Source: Cryptosporangium aurantiacum
GTDB lineage: Bacteria; Actinomycetota; Actinomycetes; Mycobacteriales; Cryptosporangiaceae
Assembly (NCBI RefSeq): GCF_900143005.1
Contig: NZ_FRCS01000025.1
Coordinates: 1 to 64,000 of the forward strand
Direction of reading: 5' to 3'
Length of the DNA stretch: 64,000 nucleotides
The translations under genes were made by a program, and so were the position numbers. This document shows, piece by piece, positions 1 to 7,789 of this stretch; within the stretch, counting starts at the first letter, position 1; each line of letters opens with the position of its first letter. The notes below the pieces were generated by a model. That model ran no database searches. It saw only the letters and a list, made by a program, of their open reading frames with translations, and was not told the origin of the DNA.

Positions 1-1
1 C

Positions 2-91
2 GACACCGACGGCGACGGCTACACCGACACCGCCGTGGCCGACACCAACGGCGACGGCGTCGCCGACACCGCAGCCACCACCCGCGTCTGA
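2..91 (+). CDS. C-terminus of an Asp-rich calcium-binding-type repeat protein (5' end outside window)
   Basis: The window opens inside a reading frame encoding 29 residues before TGA. The visible part contains two DTDGDGYTD / DTNGDGVAD motifs, which match the Dx[DN]xDG calcium-binding loops of thrombospondin type-3 or dockerin/EF-hand-like repeats. Such proteins are normally secreted or surface-exposed and bind Ca2+. The last codons (ATTRV-stop) form the first partial copy of the 54-bp array that follows, so the array grew out of the end of this gene. The product name cannot be given because the rest lies outside the window. Confidence 0.6.
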   Translation, partial: DTDGDGYTDTAVADTNGDGVADTAATTRV

Positions 92-418
92 CCCAGGGGC
101 GACCGAGGTCGCCACTGAGCACCCTCGGCCACCACCCGCGTCTGACCCAGGGGCGACCGAGGTCGCCACTGAGCACCCTCGGCCACCACCCGCGTCTGAC
201 CCAGGGGCGACCGAGGTCGCCACTGAGCACCCTCGGCCACCACCCGCGTCTGACCCAGGGGCGACCGAGGTCGCCACTGAGCACCCTCGGCCACCACCCG
301 CGTCTGACCCAGGGGCGACCGAGGTCGCCACTGAGCACCCTCGGCCACCACCCGCGTCTGACCCAGGGGCGACCGAGGTCGCCACTGAGCACCCTCGGCC
401 ACCACCCGCGTCTGACCC
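75..418. repeat. 54-bp tandem repeat array, six perfect copies plus a partial seventh
   Basis: Identical 54-bp units start at 75, 129, 183, 237, 291 and 345, with a final 20-nt head at 399-418. No variable spacers separate them, so this is not a CRISPR array. Each unit contains the stop codon context of the upstream gene (GTC TGA CCC) and a 7-bp inverted repeat GGCGACC-GA-GGTCGCC that can fold into a hairpin. Because 54 is a multiple of three, a spurious 18-residue-periodic open frame runs through it on the minus strand. Perfect identity implies recent expansion or active homogenisation. Confidence 0.95.
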
Positions 419-434
419 CACAACCCACACACCC

Positions 435-470
435 CCGCGAGCCGCCCTTCCCTCGGAGGGCGGCTCGCGG
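435..470 (+). terminator. Strong GC hairpin terminator after the repeat array
   Basis: A 14-bp perfect stem (435-448 pairing with 457-470) with an 8-nt loop, followed by CGTTT. It probably ends the transcript of the Ca-binding-type gene together with the repeat array. Confidence 0.75.
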
Positions 471-680
471 CGTTTAGGCAGATTGCATTGAGAAGGGCCA
501 GAGGCCTTCCAAATGCAATCCGCTTCGGCGCCCGGCGCCCGCACCGGAAGCGCAACCACGTTTTCGCTGACGAGAGGCGGCCGGCCGCACGATGTGAGGG
601 GCGTAACCGGGGGCACGGATGCCGACCGGGCAACGCCAGAGACGGCCGCTAGTGCCGCCTCTCACCACACGGGGACTGAC
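471..680 (+). other. Intergenic upstream of the histidine kinase
   Basis: No convincing promoter or RNA element was recognised. The kinase frame stays open back to an ATG at 513, but the 56 extra residues are low-complexity and unlike a GAF kinase N-terminus, so this stretch is treated as leader. Confidence 0.4.
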
Positions 681-2003
681 ATGGATGTCGAGCTTCCGGC
701 CCGCTGGGCCGACGAGCCCACACGGCTCGCCGCAGTGCGGACGACGCGTGAGCTGAGCACCTCGGTCGAGCCGGTGTTGGCCAACATCGTCCGGATCGCC
801 GCCGAGGCGGTGCGCGCGCCGATGGCGATGCTCACGCTCGTCGAAGCCGAGCGGGTACGCACGATCGTCCGGCACAACATCGGCGTCCTCCAGCTCCCCC
901 GCGCGGCGTCGCCGTGTGCTCGGGTGGTCGGCGACCGGGCACCCCTGCAGATCCCCGACCTCCTCGCCGACCCCCGATACGCGGTCGGCCCACTCACCGC
1001 TGCGGACTCCGGCGCCCGGTCCTACACCGGCGTCCCCCTGCACGACACCGCGGGCAACGTCGTCGGGGCCCTCTCCGTCCTCGACCACAAGCCCGGCGTC
1101 CTCGGACCCGAGCGCGCCCAGTTGCTCGGCCTGCTGGCCGACCAGGCCACGGCGATCCTCGCGCTCGGCGCGAACGCCCGGCGTTCGGCCGCCGAGGCGG
1201 CCGCGTTCGGCCGGTTCGGCAGCGACTTCATCTCGCTGATCACACACGAGGTCCGGACGCCGGTCGCGGTGATCACCGGCAACCTCGAGCTGCTCGACGA
1301 GTCGGACGACGACGTTCCTCCGCAGCACCGCGAGCGGATGGTCACGGCGATCCGCCGCAACGCCGACCGGCTGGTCCGGCTGATCGACCACCTGCTGGTC
1401 ACCGCGCGGGCCGGCGACACCCTCGCCGCGACCGTCCACCGGTCGCCGGTCGACCTGGCGAGCGTCGTCGGGGACGCCGTCCGGGCCTGCGACGCACGCG
1501 CCCGGCAGACCGGGGTCGCGCTCGACGTCCAGGTCGAACCACCGCACGGGGTGGCGGGCGACGGCACGATGCTGCGGACCGCGATCGACAACCTGCTCTC
1601 GAACGCGCTGCTGTTCACACCGCCGGGCGGGCGGATCACGGTCCGCGTCGGCCCTGGCACGACCGCTGACGGGCAGGCCGCGGTCGTGACGGTCACCGAC
1701 ACCGGCGTCGGGATCCCGGAAGACGAACTGCCGCGGGTGTTCGAGCGGTTCTTCCGCGGTGCGCACGCGCAACAGGTGGAGGCCCCCGGCGCCGGGCTGG
1801 GTCTGGCGGTCACCGAGGCGATCGCGGTCGCGCACGACGGGGTGGTCCAGCTGGACAGCACGCCCGGCCTGGGCACCACGGTCCGGCTGGTGCTGCCGCT
1901 GGAACCCGAGGAGCCGCGGCGAGCCGAGGAGATGCCCCGGCCCGTCCAGGTCGCCGAGTCGACCGGCCGGTTCCTCGCGTGGAGCCTTCCCGGGTCGTCG
2001 TGA
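681..2003 (+). CDS. GAF-domain sensor histidine kinase
   Basis: About 440 residues. An N-terminal GAF domain (roughly residues 20-160) is followed by a HisKA dimerisation domain with the H-box ITHEVRTP (His near residue 189) and a HATPase_c domain. The catalytic domain shows the N box (DNLLSNALLF), the G1 box (DTGVGIP), the F box (VFERFF) and the G2 box (GAGLGLAV), so it looks active. No transmembrane segment is present, so it should be a cytoplasmic sensor that autophosphorylates and passes phosphate to a response regulator. No regulator gene is adjacent; it is an orphan kinase. ATG 681 was chosen because conserved sequence (MDVELPARW) begins there; an in-frame ATG at 513 would add 56 poorly conserved residues. 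The ligand of the GAF domain cannot be told from the sequence. Confidence 0.88.
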   Translation: MDVELPARWADEPTRLAAVRTTRELSTSVEPVLANIVRIAAEAVRAPMAMLTLVEAERVRTIVRHNIGVLQLPRAASPCARVVGDRAPLQIPDLLADPRYAVGPLTAADSGARSYTGVPLHDTAGNVVGALSVLDHKPGVLGPERAQLLGLLADQATAILALGANARRSAAEAAAFGRFGSDFISLITHEVRTPVAVITGNLELLDESDDDVPPQHRERMVTAIRRNADRLVRLIDHLLVTARAGDTLAATVHRSPVDLASVVGDAVRACDARARQTGVALDVQVEPPHGVAGDGTMLRTAIDNLLSNALLFTPPGGRITVRVGPGTTADGQAAVVTVTDTGVGIPEDELPRVFERFFRGAHAQQVEAPGAGLGLAVTEAIAVAHDGVVQLDSTPGLGTTVRLVLPLEPEEPRRAEEMPRPVQVAESTGRFLAWSLPGSS

Positions 2004-2010
2004 CGAGCTC

Positions 2011-2044
2011 CCCGGCTCCGGTCGTCCCGCACACCGGAGCCGGG
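2011..2044 (+). terminator. Hairpin terminator after the histidine kinase
   Basis: A perfect 11-bp stem, CCCGGCTCCGG at 2011-2021 pairing with 2034-2044, starts 7 nt after the kinase stop codon. It is followed by an A-rich stretch, not a T-run. Confidence 0.65.
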
Positions 2045-2052
2045 TGAATAAA

Positions 2053-2110
2053 CCCGGCGCGCGCGGCCCCCGCCCCCTCTGGGGAGGGACGGGAGGCCGC
2101 GCGCGCCCGG
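2053..2110 (+). terminator. Second large GC hairpin, tandem with the first
   Basis: Arms at 2053-2068 and 2095-2110 pair at 15 of 16 positions and contain alternating CG runs; the loop is 26 nt. Two hairpins in series suggest strong insulation of the downstream stress-protein gene, though the second could also be a processing or pausing structure. Confidence 0.5.
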
Positions 2111-2377
2111 CCGTGTTCACGCAACGAGAACACTGCGTTTCCCAAGCAGTGGTACTCAAGCGCTCACCTACAACCCGTAACGTGACCCAACGCCCTGTCA
2201 TCACCGCTGGTAAACACCACACAACGCCCGATGGCACACCGCTGGGATCCGTCCCGATTACAGAGATCCGGTGGTGAGTCGCCGTCGAATTAGGCACGCT
2301 GAGTGCGGGGTTCGCGAGCCCCATCGCTAACCACCAGCACGAACGACGGGGCGCCTGCCGTCGCAGGAGGGGGAGCC
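2111..2377 (+). promoter_or_regulatory. Upstream region of the universal stress protein gene
   Basis: This stretch is visibly less GC-rich than its surroundings and holds no credible gene. It contains a 6-bp dyad GTGTTC-N9-GAACAC (2113-2133) and a small hairpin GGGGTTCG/CGAGCCCC (2307-2322) in the likely 5' leader. A strong ribosome binding site, AGGAGGGGG (about 2365-2373), sits just before GTG 2378. No clean -35/-10 pair was recognised. Confidence 0.4.
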
Positions 2378-3319
2378 GTGACGGTTTTCGACACAAGTAG
2401 ATCGTCAGCCTCCCCCATGACCAACCCGGTTCCGTTGCGCCCCAGGGAACAGGTTCAGCGTCGGGTCACCGGCACCCCCCGCTGGGCACCGGCAGCGGCA
2501 GGCATCGTGGTCGGCGTCTCCCGCGGCGACGATCCGACCGGCGTCCTCACCTGGGCCGCCCGGGAGGCTCGCGCACTCCACGCTCCGCTGGTCGTCTGCC
2601 ACGCGGGCAACGACGAGCGCGCCGACGCCGTCCTGGCCGAGGCCGGCGCACTCGCCCGCCGCGCGGTTCCCGCCGGGCACGTCCGGACGGTCCGTGGTGA
2701 CGGTCGCCCGCTGGCGGTACTGGCCGCCGCCGCCGACCAGGCGGGCATCGTCGTCGTCGGCACCGCGGCCGGTGCCGGTTCCGGCACCCAGCTCGTCGGC
2801 ACGATCGCGGTCCGGCTCGCCACCGAGGGCCGCTCGGCCGCGGTCGTCGCCCGGCCGCCGGCCAGCCTCCAGCCCGCCCAGCCGCAGCAGGGGCCGTTCC
2901 CCGGCCACGTAGTGGTCGGCGTCGACGGTTCACCCGCCTCCCGGGCCGCGCTCGAGTACGCGTTCGCGCACGCCGCCGGTCACCGCCGCCCGCTGGTCGC
3001 GGTTTACGTGACGACCGGCTCGGCGGCCGACTACTGGCACGACGACAGCCTGCTCGACACCGTCGTCACCGATGACCCCGGAGCGTCGGCGCTGGTCGAC
3101 GACGAGGTGGGCCCGTTCGCCGACCGCTACCGTGTGCGCGCGGCCTCGGCGGTCCACCGCGGCCGGCCGCTCGCGGTGCTCAGCCGTCTCTCCCGCGGCG
3201 CCGACCTGCTCGTCGTCGGGGTCAACGGACGCCCGGCAGGCGCTCGCGCCCGGCTCGGCTCCACCGCACGGGGCGTGCTGCTCGACCCCCCGACCACGGT
3301 CGCCGCCGTCCGGGCGTGA
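2378..3319 (+). CDS. Tandem universal stress protein (two UspA domains)
   Basis: 313 residues. Two UspA-type folds lie in tandem, the first starting near IVVGVSRGDDPTG and the second near HVVVGVDGSPASRAALEYA. Each keeps a G-x2-G-x9-G(S/T)-like nucleotide loop (VVGTAAGAG... and VVGVNGRPAGARARLGST), which in this family binds ATP. Tandem UspA proteins of actinomycetes respond to hypoxia, starvation or redox stress. The GTG start at 2378 is preceded by an excellent AGGAGG site; an upstream in-frame ATG at 2303 has none. It is monocistronic and insulated by two hairpins upstream. The exact stress and binding partner are not visible. Confidence 0.87.
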   Translation: MTVFDTSRSSASPMTNPVPLRPREQVQRRVTGTPRWAPAAAGIVVGVSRGDDPTGVLTWAAREARALHAPLVVCHAGNDERADAVLAEAGALARRAVPAGHVRTVRGDGRPLAVLAAAADQAGIVVVGTAAGAGSGTQLVGTIAVRLATEGRSAAVVARPPASLQPAQPQQGPFPGHVVVGVDGSPASRAALEYAFAHAAGHRRPLVAVYVTTGSAADYWHDDSLLDTVVTDDPGASALVDDEVGPFADRYRVRAASAVHRGRPLAVLSRLSRGADLLVVGVNGRPAGARARLGSTARGVLLDPPTTVAAVRA

Positions 3320-3349
3320 CGACAAAGCGTTGCTGTGACGAGACTCGCA

Positions 3350-3369
3350 GTTGATCTGAAACGATCAAC
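3350..3369. other. 7-bp inverted repeat between the stress protein and the next small gene
   Basis: GTTGATC-TGAAAC-GATCAAC, a perfect dyad 30 nt after the stress-protein stop and 30 nt before the next small ORF. There is no T-run, so it may be a weak terminator or an operator; the sequence does not decide. Confidence 0.4.
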
Positions 3370-3398
3370 CTTCTGGCCACGCTGCCGAAACACAGGGC

Positions 3399-3599
3399 AT
3401 GCACGCTCAGATCATGGACAAGCACTCGCTCATCGACCACGAGCTGCTCGAGCAGCACTACATCAGCCAGGTCAACCACGCGATCGCGACCGGCCGGGAC
3501 GACCTCGTCGCGGACCTCACCTACCAGCGTGACGCGGAGGTCTCTCGATCGACGCCGCTGCGGGCCCTGCTCAAGCGGGCAGCCCGCCACCAGCGCTAA
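3399..3599 (+). CDS. Small hypothetical protein (66 aa)
   Basis: A 66-residue product, with a second possible start at ATG 3414 (MDKHSLIDHE). It is predicted to be helical and charged, with an acidic first half and a basic C-terminus (LKRAARHQR). No signal peptide, membrane segment or known domain was recognised. Codon use fits the region, with G/C at third positions. It lies alone between the stress-protein gene and the HelD-like gene; the weak ribosome binding site leaves its reality and start uncertain. Confidence 0.45.
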   Translation: MHAQIMDKHSLIDHELLEQHYISQVNHAIATGRDDLVADLTYQRDAEVSRSTPLRALLKRAARHQR

Positions 3600-3760
3600 T
3601 CATCCTATCGGCCGGTGTGGGCGACTACATCGGCTCACGGCACGACTCGACACCGCTCGACCCTGTCTAGGCTTCCAGGACGGCACGACCGACCCCGAGC
3701 TCAGCGACGAGCCCCGGGGAGAGGGTCCGCCGTTCCACTCCCGGAGCCCGGAGCACCACG

Positions 3761-5923
3761 TTGATCGACCGCCCATCCGTCCTCACCACCGAGATCGCCG
3801 CCGAGCAGCGTCACGTCGACGCGGTCTACGCGCGGCTGGAGGAACTCCGATCCGGCGCAGGCGAGGTCGAAGCAGAGGGACACCGGCGGGCGCAGTTGGG
3901 GAACGAGGGCGCGCTCTACGAGCGTGACGTCCTCGTCCACCAGGCCGCCCGGCGACTGAAGGCACTGGACAGCGGTTATGACGGCCTGGTCTTCGGCCGG
4001 CTCGACCTGCACAGCGGCGAGGCCCGCCACATCGGCAGGCTCGGCGTGCTCGACGCCACGTACGAGCCGTTGGTCGTCGACTGGCGAGCGCCGGCCGCCG
4101 CCCCGTTCTACCGCGCCACCGCCGAGGACCCGCTCGGCGTCATCCGCCGACGGGTGATCCACTCGTCCGGCACCCGGGTGGTCGGGCTCTCCGACGACCT
4201 GCTCGATCCGTCCGCCGCCCCCGAGGGCATGGCCGTCGTCGGTGAGGGCGCGCTGATGGCGACGCTGGCCCGCGCGCGCGGCCGCGCGATGCGCGACATC
4301 GTCTCGACGATCCAGCGCGAGCAGGACGTCGCGATCCGCGCGCCCGCGAGCGGCACCACGATCATCGAGGGCGGCCCTGGCACCGGGAAGACCGCGGTCG
4401 CGCTGCACCGGGTCGCCTACCTGCTCTACTCCGACCGCAACCGGTACGCCGGTGGCGGTGTCCTGGTGGTGGGGCCGTCTCCCACGTTCGTCCGCTACAT
4501 CGACCAGGTGCTGCCCTCGCTCGGCGAGGAAGGCGTCGTGCTGCGGTCGCTGGCCACGATGCTCACCGGCATCGAAGCGACCCGCCGCGACAACGCCGCG
4601 CTCTCCGCGATCAAGGGCGCGCTGCGGATGCGTCGTGTCCTCTCCCGCCTGGTCTGGCTGCCGGTGCCGACGGCACCGACCCGGTTCCGCACGGTCTACG
4701 GCGGTGAGGTCCTCACGTTGGACGCCGCCGCGCTCGCCGCCGCGCGAAAGGCGGCCAGGCGGCGGGGCAGCACGCCGAACAGCTCGCGCGGCCAGGCCAC
4801 CACCGCTGTGCTGGACGCGCTCTGGAACGTCTCCCGGTCCTGGGCCGAGCCGCCGGAGCACTGGGAGCGTGCGGAGTTCGACGCCGAGCTCCGCGATCGC
4901 TCCGAGTTCCGGGAGTTCCTCGCGGCGTGGTGGCCGATCGTCGACGCCGAGCGGGTCCTGCGCTGGGCCGCCGACCGGTCCCGCCTGGCCCGCAGCGCCG
5001 GCTCCGATCTCCGCCGCGACGAGGTCCCGCTGGTCGCCGCGTCGTTCGCCCGGGCCGGCTGGTCGGTGGCCGACGTCGCCCTGCTGGACGAGCTGCGGGC
5101 GCTGCTCGGCAAACCACCGAAGCCGCAGGGCCGGCGACGCCGGCCCGAGGAATGGGAGATGCAGGAGATCCGGCTCTCCTCCGACCGGGCTTCTGCGCGA
5201 ACGCAAGTTCCGGACGACGAGGACGACGAGTTCTCGCTGATCGTCGTCGACGAGGCCCAGGATCTCTCGCCGATGCAGTGGCGGATGCTCGGCAGACGCG
5301 GCAAATATGCGTCGTGGACGCTGGTCGGCGATCCGGCGCAGAGCGCGTGGGAGGACCCGGACGAGGCTGCGACGGCGATGGATGCGGCCGTGGGCACCCG
5401 GGTTCGGCGACGGTTCATGCTCACCACCAACTACCGGAACTCGGCGGAGATCTTCGAGCTGGCGGCCTCGGTCCTGCGCCGGTGGGAGCCGGGTCTGGAT
5501 CTGCCGACCGCAGTGCGTCGCACGGGCGCCGAACCCGAGCAGCGGGTGGTCTCCGACGACCGGCTCCAGGACGAGCTCCGCGCGGCCGTGGTGGAGCTGC
5601 TCGCGGACGTCGAGGGCACGGTCGGTGTGGTGACCACCGCCGACGAGCGTGACGACGTCGCCGGGCGGCTCAGCGGGCTGGGCGCAGGGCGACTGCAGGT
5701 CGTGGACAGCATCGAGGCCAAGGGGCTGGAGTACGACGGGGTCGTCGTGGTGCAGCCCGCCGGCATCATCGCGGAGTCCAGCGCGGGCCACCGCGTGCTG
5801 TACGTGTCGCTCAGCCGCGCGACGCACCGCCTGGTCGTCGTCACGACGTCAGCCGACTGGGCCGAGCCGCCTGCCGACCGTCCCGACCCCGACCGCCTCG
5901 CGGAGCCGCTGTCGCTGTTCTGA
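3761..5923 (+). CDS. HelD/HelR-like RNA polymerase recycling motor ATPase (UvrD/Rep superfamily)
   Basis: 720 residues, the usual length of this family. A coiled N-terminal arm (about 1-100, EIAAEQRHVDAVY...) precedes a superfamily-1 helicase core. Walker A is GGPGTGKTA with Lys near 210. Walker B is VVDEAQDLS with DE at 497-498. A later motif TTNYRNS and C-terminal YVSLSRAT complete the fold. HelD-type proteins use ATP to pull RNA polymerase off DNA or nucleic-acid complexes, and HelR members in actinomycetes dislodge rifamycin from polymerase. The start is TTG 3761 with a GGAG motif about 7 nt upstream. No recognisable rifamycin-associated element was found upstream, so drug induction is not supported by the DNA. 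A general UvrD-like helicase is the alternative, but the long N-terminal arm argues for HelD/HelR. Confidence 0.83.
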   Translation: MIDRPSVLTTEIAAEQRHVDAVYARLEELRSGAGEVEAEGHRRAQLGNEGALYERDVLVHQAARRLKALDSGYDGLVFGRLDLHSGEARHIGRLGVLDATYEPLVVDWRAPAAAPFYRATAEDPLGVIRRRVIHSSGTRVVGLSDDLLDPSAAPEGMAVVGEGALMATLARARGRAMRDIVSTIQREQDVAIRAPASGTTIIEGGPGTGKTAVALHRVAYLLYSDRNRYAGGGVLVVGPSPTFVRYIDQVLPSLGEEGVVLRSLATMLTGIEATRRDNAALSAIKGALRMRRVLSRLVWLPVPTAPTRFRTVYGGEVLTLDAAALAAARKAARRRGSTPNSSRGQATTAVLDALWNVSRSWAEPPEHWERAEFDAELRDRSEFREFLAAWWPIVDAERVLRWAADRSRLARSAGSDLRRDEVPLVAASFARAGWSVADVALLDELRALLGKPPKPQGRRRRPEEWEMQEIRLSSDRASARTQVPDDEDDEFSLIVVDEAQDLSPMQWRMLGRRGKYASWTLVGDPAQSAWEDPDEAATAMDAAVGTRVRRRFMLTTNYRNSAEIFELAASVLRRWEPGLDLPTAVRRTGAEPEQRVVSDDRLQDELRAAVVELLADVEGTVGVVTTADERDDVAGRLSGLGAGRLQVVDSIEAKGLEYDGVVVVQPAGIIAESSAGHRVLYVSLSRATHRLVVVTTSADWAEPPADRPDPDRLAEPLSLF

Positions 5924-5941
5924 GCGCCCTATCGTGAGGCC

Positions 5942-6946
5942 GTGCTTCACCTGCGATTGATCGTGCCGGCGGACCGAATGCCTGCCGTGCTCGACCTTCT
6001 CGAGGGCGACGTGTCGGTCACCCACCTGGTCGTGCTCTCCGGCGCGGCCAGGGATCCGGTCGGCGACGTCGTGCTCTGCGACGTCGCCAGGGAAGGCGCG
6101 AGCGCGGTTCTCGGCGCGCTGCGCGGGCTGGGCATCGCCGACGACGGCTCGATCGCGGCCGAGAACATCGACATCCTGATGTCCGAGGCGGGCAAGAAGG
6201 CCGAACGCGCCGCCCCCGGGCTGGGCACCGACGCAGTGGTCTGGGAGGAGATCGAGCAGCGGGTCAGCGACGAGACCCACTTGTCGGCCACCTACCTGGT
6301 GTTCCTCACCGTCGCCACGATCATCGCGGCAATCGGCGTCCTGCTCGACCAACCGATCCTCATCGTCGGCGCGATGGTCGTCGGGCCGGACTTCGGGCCG
6401 CTGGCCGCGCTCTGCGTCGGGGTTGTCCAGCGGCAGTGGACGATGGCGAAACGGGCGACCGTCGCGTTGCTGGTCGGCTTCCCGGTGGCGATGCTGCTGA
6501 CGCTGGGGGCGGTCTGGCTGCTCGCTGCGGCAGACCTCGCCGACCGGTCGATGTTGCTCGACGAGCGTCCGCTGACGGATTTCATCTGGCGTCCGGACGC
6601 GCTCTCCTGGATCGTCGGTTTCTTGGCCGGAATCGCCGGGATCGTCTCGCTGACGTCGGCCAAATCCGGTGCGCTGGTCGGCGTCCTCATTTCGGTCACG
6701 ACGGTGCCGGCGGCCGCGAACGTCTCGGTCGCCGTCGCGTTCGGAGTGTTCGACGAGGCGTGGGGGTCCGCCGTCCAGCTGGTCGTGAACCTGGCGTCGA
6801 TCGTCCTCGGCGGTGTGCTGACGCTCCTCGTCCAGCGCCTGTTCTGGCGGCGCCGGTCGCTGCAGCCGCAGCGGACTGCGTCTGCCCAGCGCGTCGCGGC
6901 GCGAGCCCGCAGGGCGGCCCGAGAGGGCCGCCGGACACGCGGCTGA
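5942..6946 (+). CDS. DUF389 family membrane protein
   Basis: 334 residues. A soluble N-terminal domain (about 1-110, beginning LHLRLIVPADRM) is followed by five to six hydrophobic segments. The family-typical stretch ILIVGAMVVGPDFGPLAALCVG lies near residues 137-160, and a basic cytoplasmic tail (RRRSLQPQR...ARRAAREGRR) closes the protein. This matches the DUF389 / TIGR00341 group, whose function is unproven; it is often described as a hydrophobic or putative transport protein. The GTG start lies 18 nt after the HelD-like stop, so the two genes may be cotranscribed. The gene ends just before a very strong terminator. Confidence 0.8.
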   Translation: MLHLRLIVPADRMPAVLDLLEGDVSVTHLVVLSGAARDPVGDVVLCDVAREGASAVLGALRGLGIADDGSIAAENIDILMSEAGKKAERAAPGLGTDAVVWEEIEQRVSDETHLSATYLVFLTVATIIAAIGVLLDQPILIVGAMVVGPDFGPLAALCVGVVQRQWTMAKRATVALLVGFPVAMLLTLGAVWLLAAADLADRSMLLDERPLTDFIWRPDALSWIVGFLAGIAGIVSLTSAKSGALVGVLISVTTVPAAANVSVAVAFGVFDEAWGSAVQLVVNLASIVLGGVLTLLVQRLFWRRRSLQPQRTASAQRVAARARRAAREGRRTRG

Positions 6947-6953
6947 CCACAGT

Positions 6954-6990
6954 CGGACGCCCGCCCTCGGGGAGCGAGGGCGGGCGTCCG
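6954..6990. terminator. Bidirectional hairpin terminator
   Basis: A perfect 16-bp stem (6954-6969 with 6975-6990) and a 5-nt loop, between the rightward DUF389 gene and the leftward gene ending at 7040. Its symmetry suits termination from both sides. Confidence 0.85.
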
Positions 6991-7039
6991 GTGCCTGAAC
7001 GAGGAAACAGAAATCGTGCCCTAGGGCCGGATCAGTGGA

Positions 7040-7789
7040 TCAGTCACGCCAGCCGCGGTCACGGCCGCCGCACCAGTGACGACGCTCGAACCGGTCACAG
7101 TCCCAGCGGTGGTGGTGCCGGTGTCCACGGCAGTCGTCCCAGCGGTCCCACCGGTCCCCGTGGTGGAAGCGCGGACCGCGGCCGATGAAGTCGACGTCGA
7201 AGTCGTCGTCATCCTCGATGACGACGACCGGCCGGACGATCGGGCGCACGATCGGGCGCACGATGACGTTGTTGGCGCCGACGGCGTTCGGGCCGCCGAT
7301 CGGGCCCGCTACCGGGCGACCGGCCGGACCGGGGTTGGCGGCGGGCGCCGCCGGAGCCGGGTTGGCGGCCGGAGCAGCGGGAGCGGGGTTGGCCGCCGGA
7401 GCTGCCGGAGCCGGAGCCGCCGGAGCGGCGGGCGCCGGAGCGGCTTCGTCCGGCTGCTGAGCCTGACCGGCGGGCTGCTCCGCGGCGTTACCGTACGGAA
7501 GCGCGCCGGTGGGCGTCCCCGGGTTGGTGTCCGGCTCCTGCGCGTTGTTCGCGACGCCGCCGGACGGAGTCGCACCGGCCGGAATACCCGGGTCGGTGTC
7601 GTTCTCGTCCGCGTTCTTGGTGCCGCCCGAGACGACGCTACTCACGGCGCCGGTCTGGTTGACGATTCCCGCTTTCCCGGTCACCGGTCCGCTCTGGTGT
7701 TCCTGCGCCTGCGCGGCCGCCGCACCGGCCAGGACGATGCCCGCGGACACCGTTCCGACCTGCAGCGAACGACGAATCCAGATGTTCAT
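7040..7789 (-). CDS. Secreted Pro/Ala-rich protein with a His/Trp/Arg/Asp-rich C-terminus
   Basis: 249 residues. A signal peptide (MNIWIRRSLQVGTVSAGIVLAGAA, cleavage near AQA-QE) is followed by a Gly/Asn/Thr-rich region. Next comes a Pro-Ala linker built from NPAPAAPAA nonapeptide repeats (27-bp units near 7330-7430). Then comes a short hydrophobic repeat (VRPIVRPIVRPVVV), an acidic DDDDFDVDF patch and a final 40 residues very rich in His, Arg, Asp and Trp, with Cys. No enzyme domain was recognised. The tail looks able to bind metal or polyanions, and the linker is typical of cell-wall-spanning proteins. ATG 7789 was chosen because it begins the signal peptide and follows an AGGAGAGG-type site; the open frame extends further upstream without features. 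Confidence 0.65.
   Translation of the reverse strand: MNIWIRRSLQVGTVSAGIVLAGAAAAQAQEHQSGPVTGKAGIVNQTGAVSSVVSGGTKNADENDTDPGIPAGATPSGGVANNAQEPDTNPGTPTGALPYGNAAEQPAGQAQQPDEAAPAPAAPAAPAPAAPAANPAPAAPAANPAPAAPAANPGPAGRPVAGPIGGPNAVGANNVIVRPIVRPIVRPVVVIEDDDDFDVDFIGRGPRFHHGDRWDRWDDCRGHRHHHRWDCDRFERRHWCGGRDRGWRD

Noticed and set aside
75-418. CRISPR-like array
   Set aside because: The copies are directly adjacent with no variable spacers and no cas genes are present.
19-633. Minus-strand frame of 18-residue repeats across the 54-bp array
   Set aside because: It is open only because 54 is a multiple of three; it crosses a terminator hairpin, has no ribosome site and is an artefact of the repeat.
474-2396. 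Minus-strand frame of about 640 codons opposite the histidine kinase
   Set aside because: Shadow of the GAF kinase; no domain and it runs through two terminators.
3701-5827. Long minus-strand frame (about 700 codons) opposite the HelD-like gene
   Set aside because: It mirrors the GC bias of the plus-strand gene; low-complexity Arg/Gly/Ala content and no domains.
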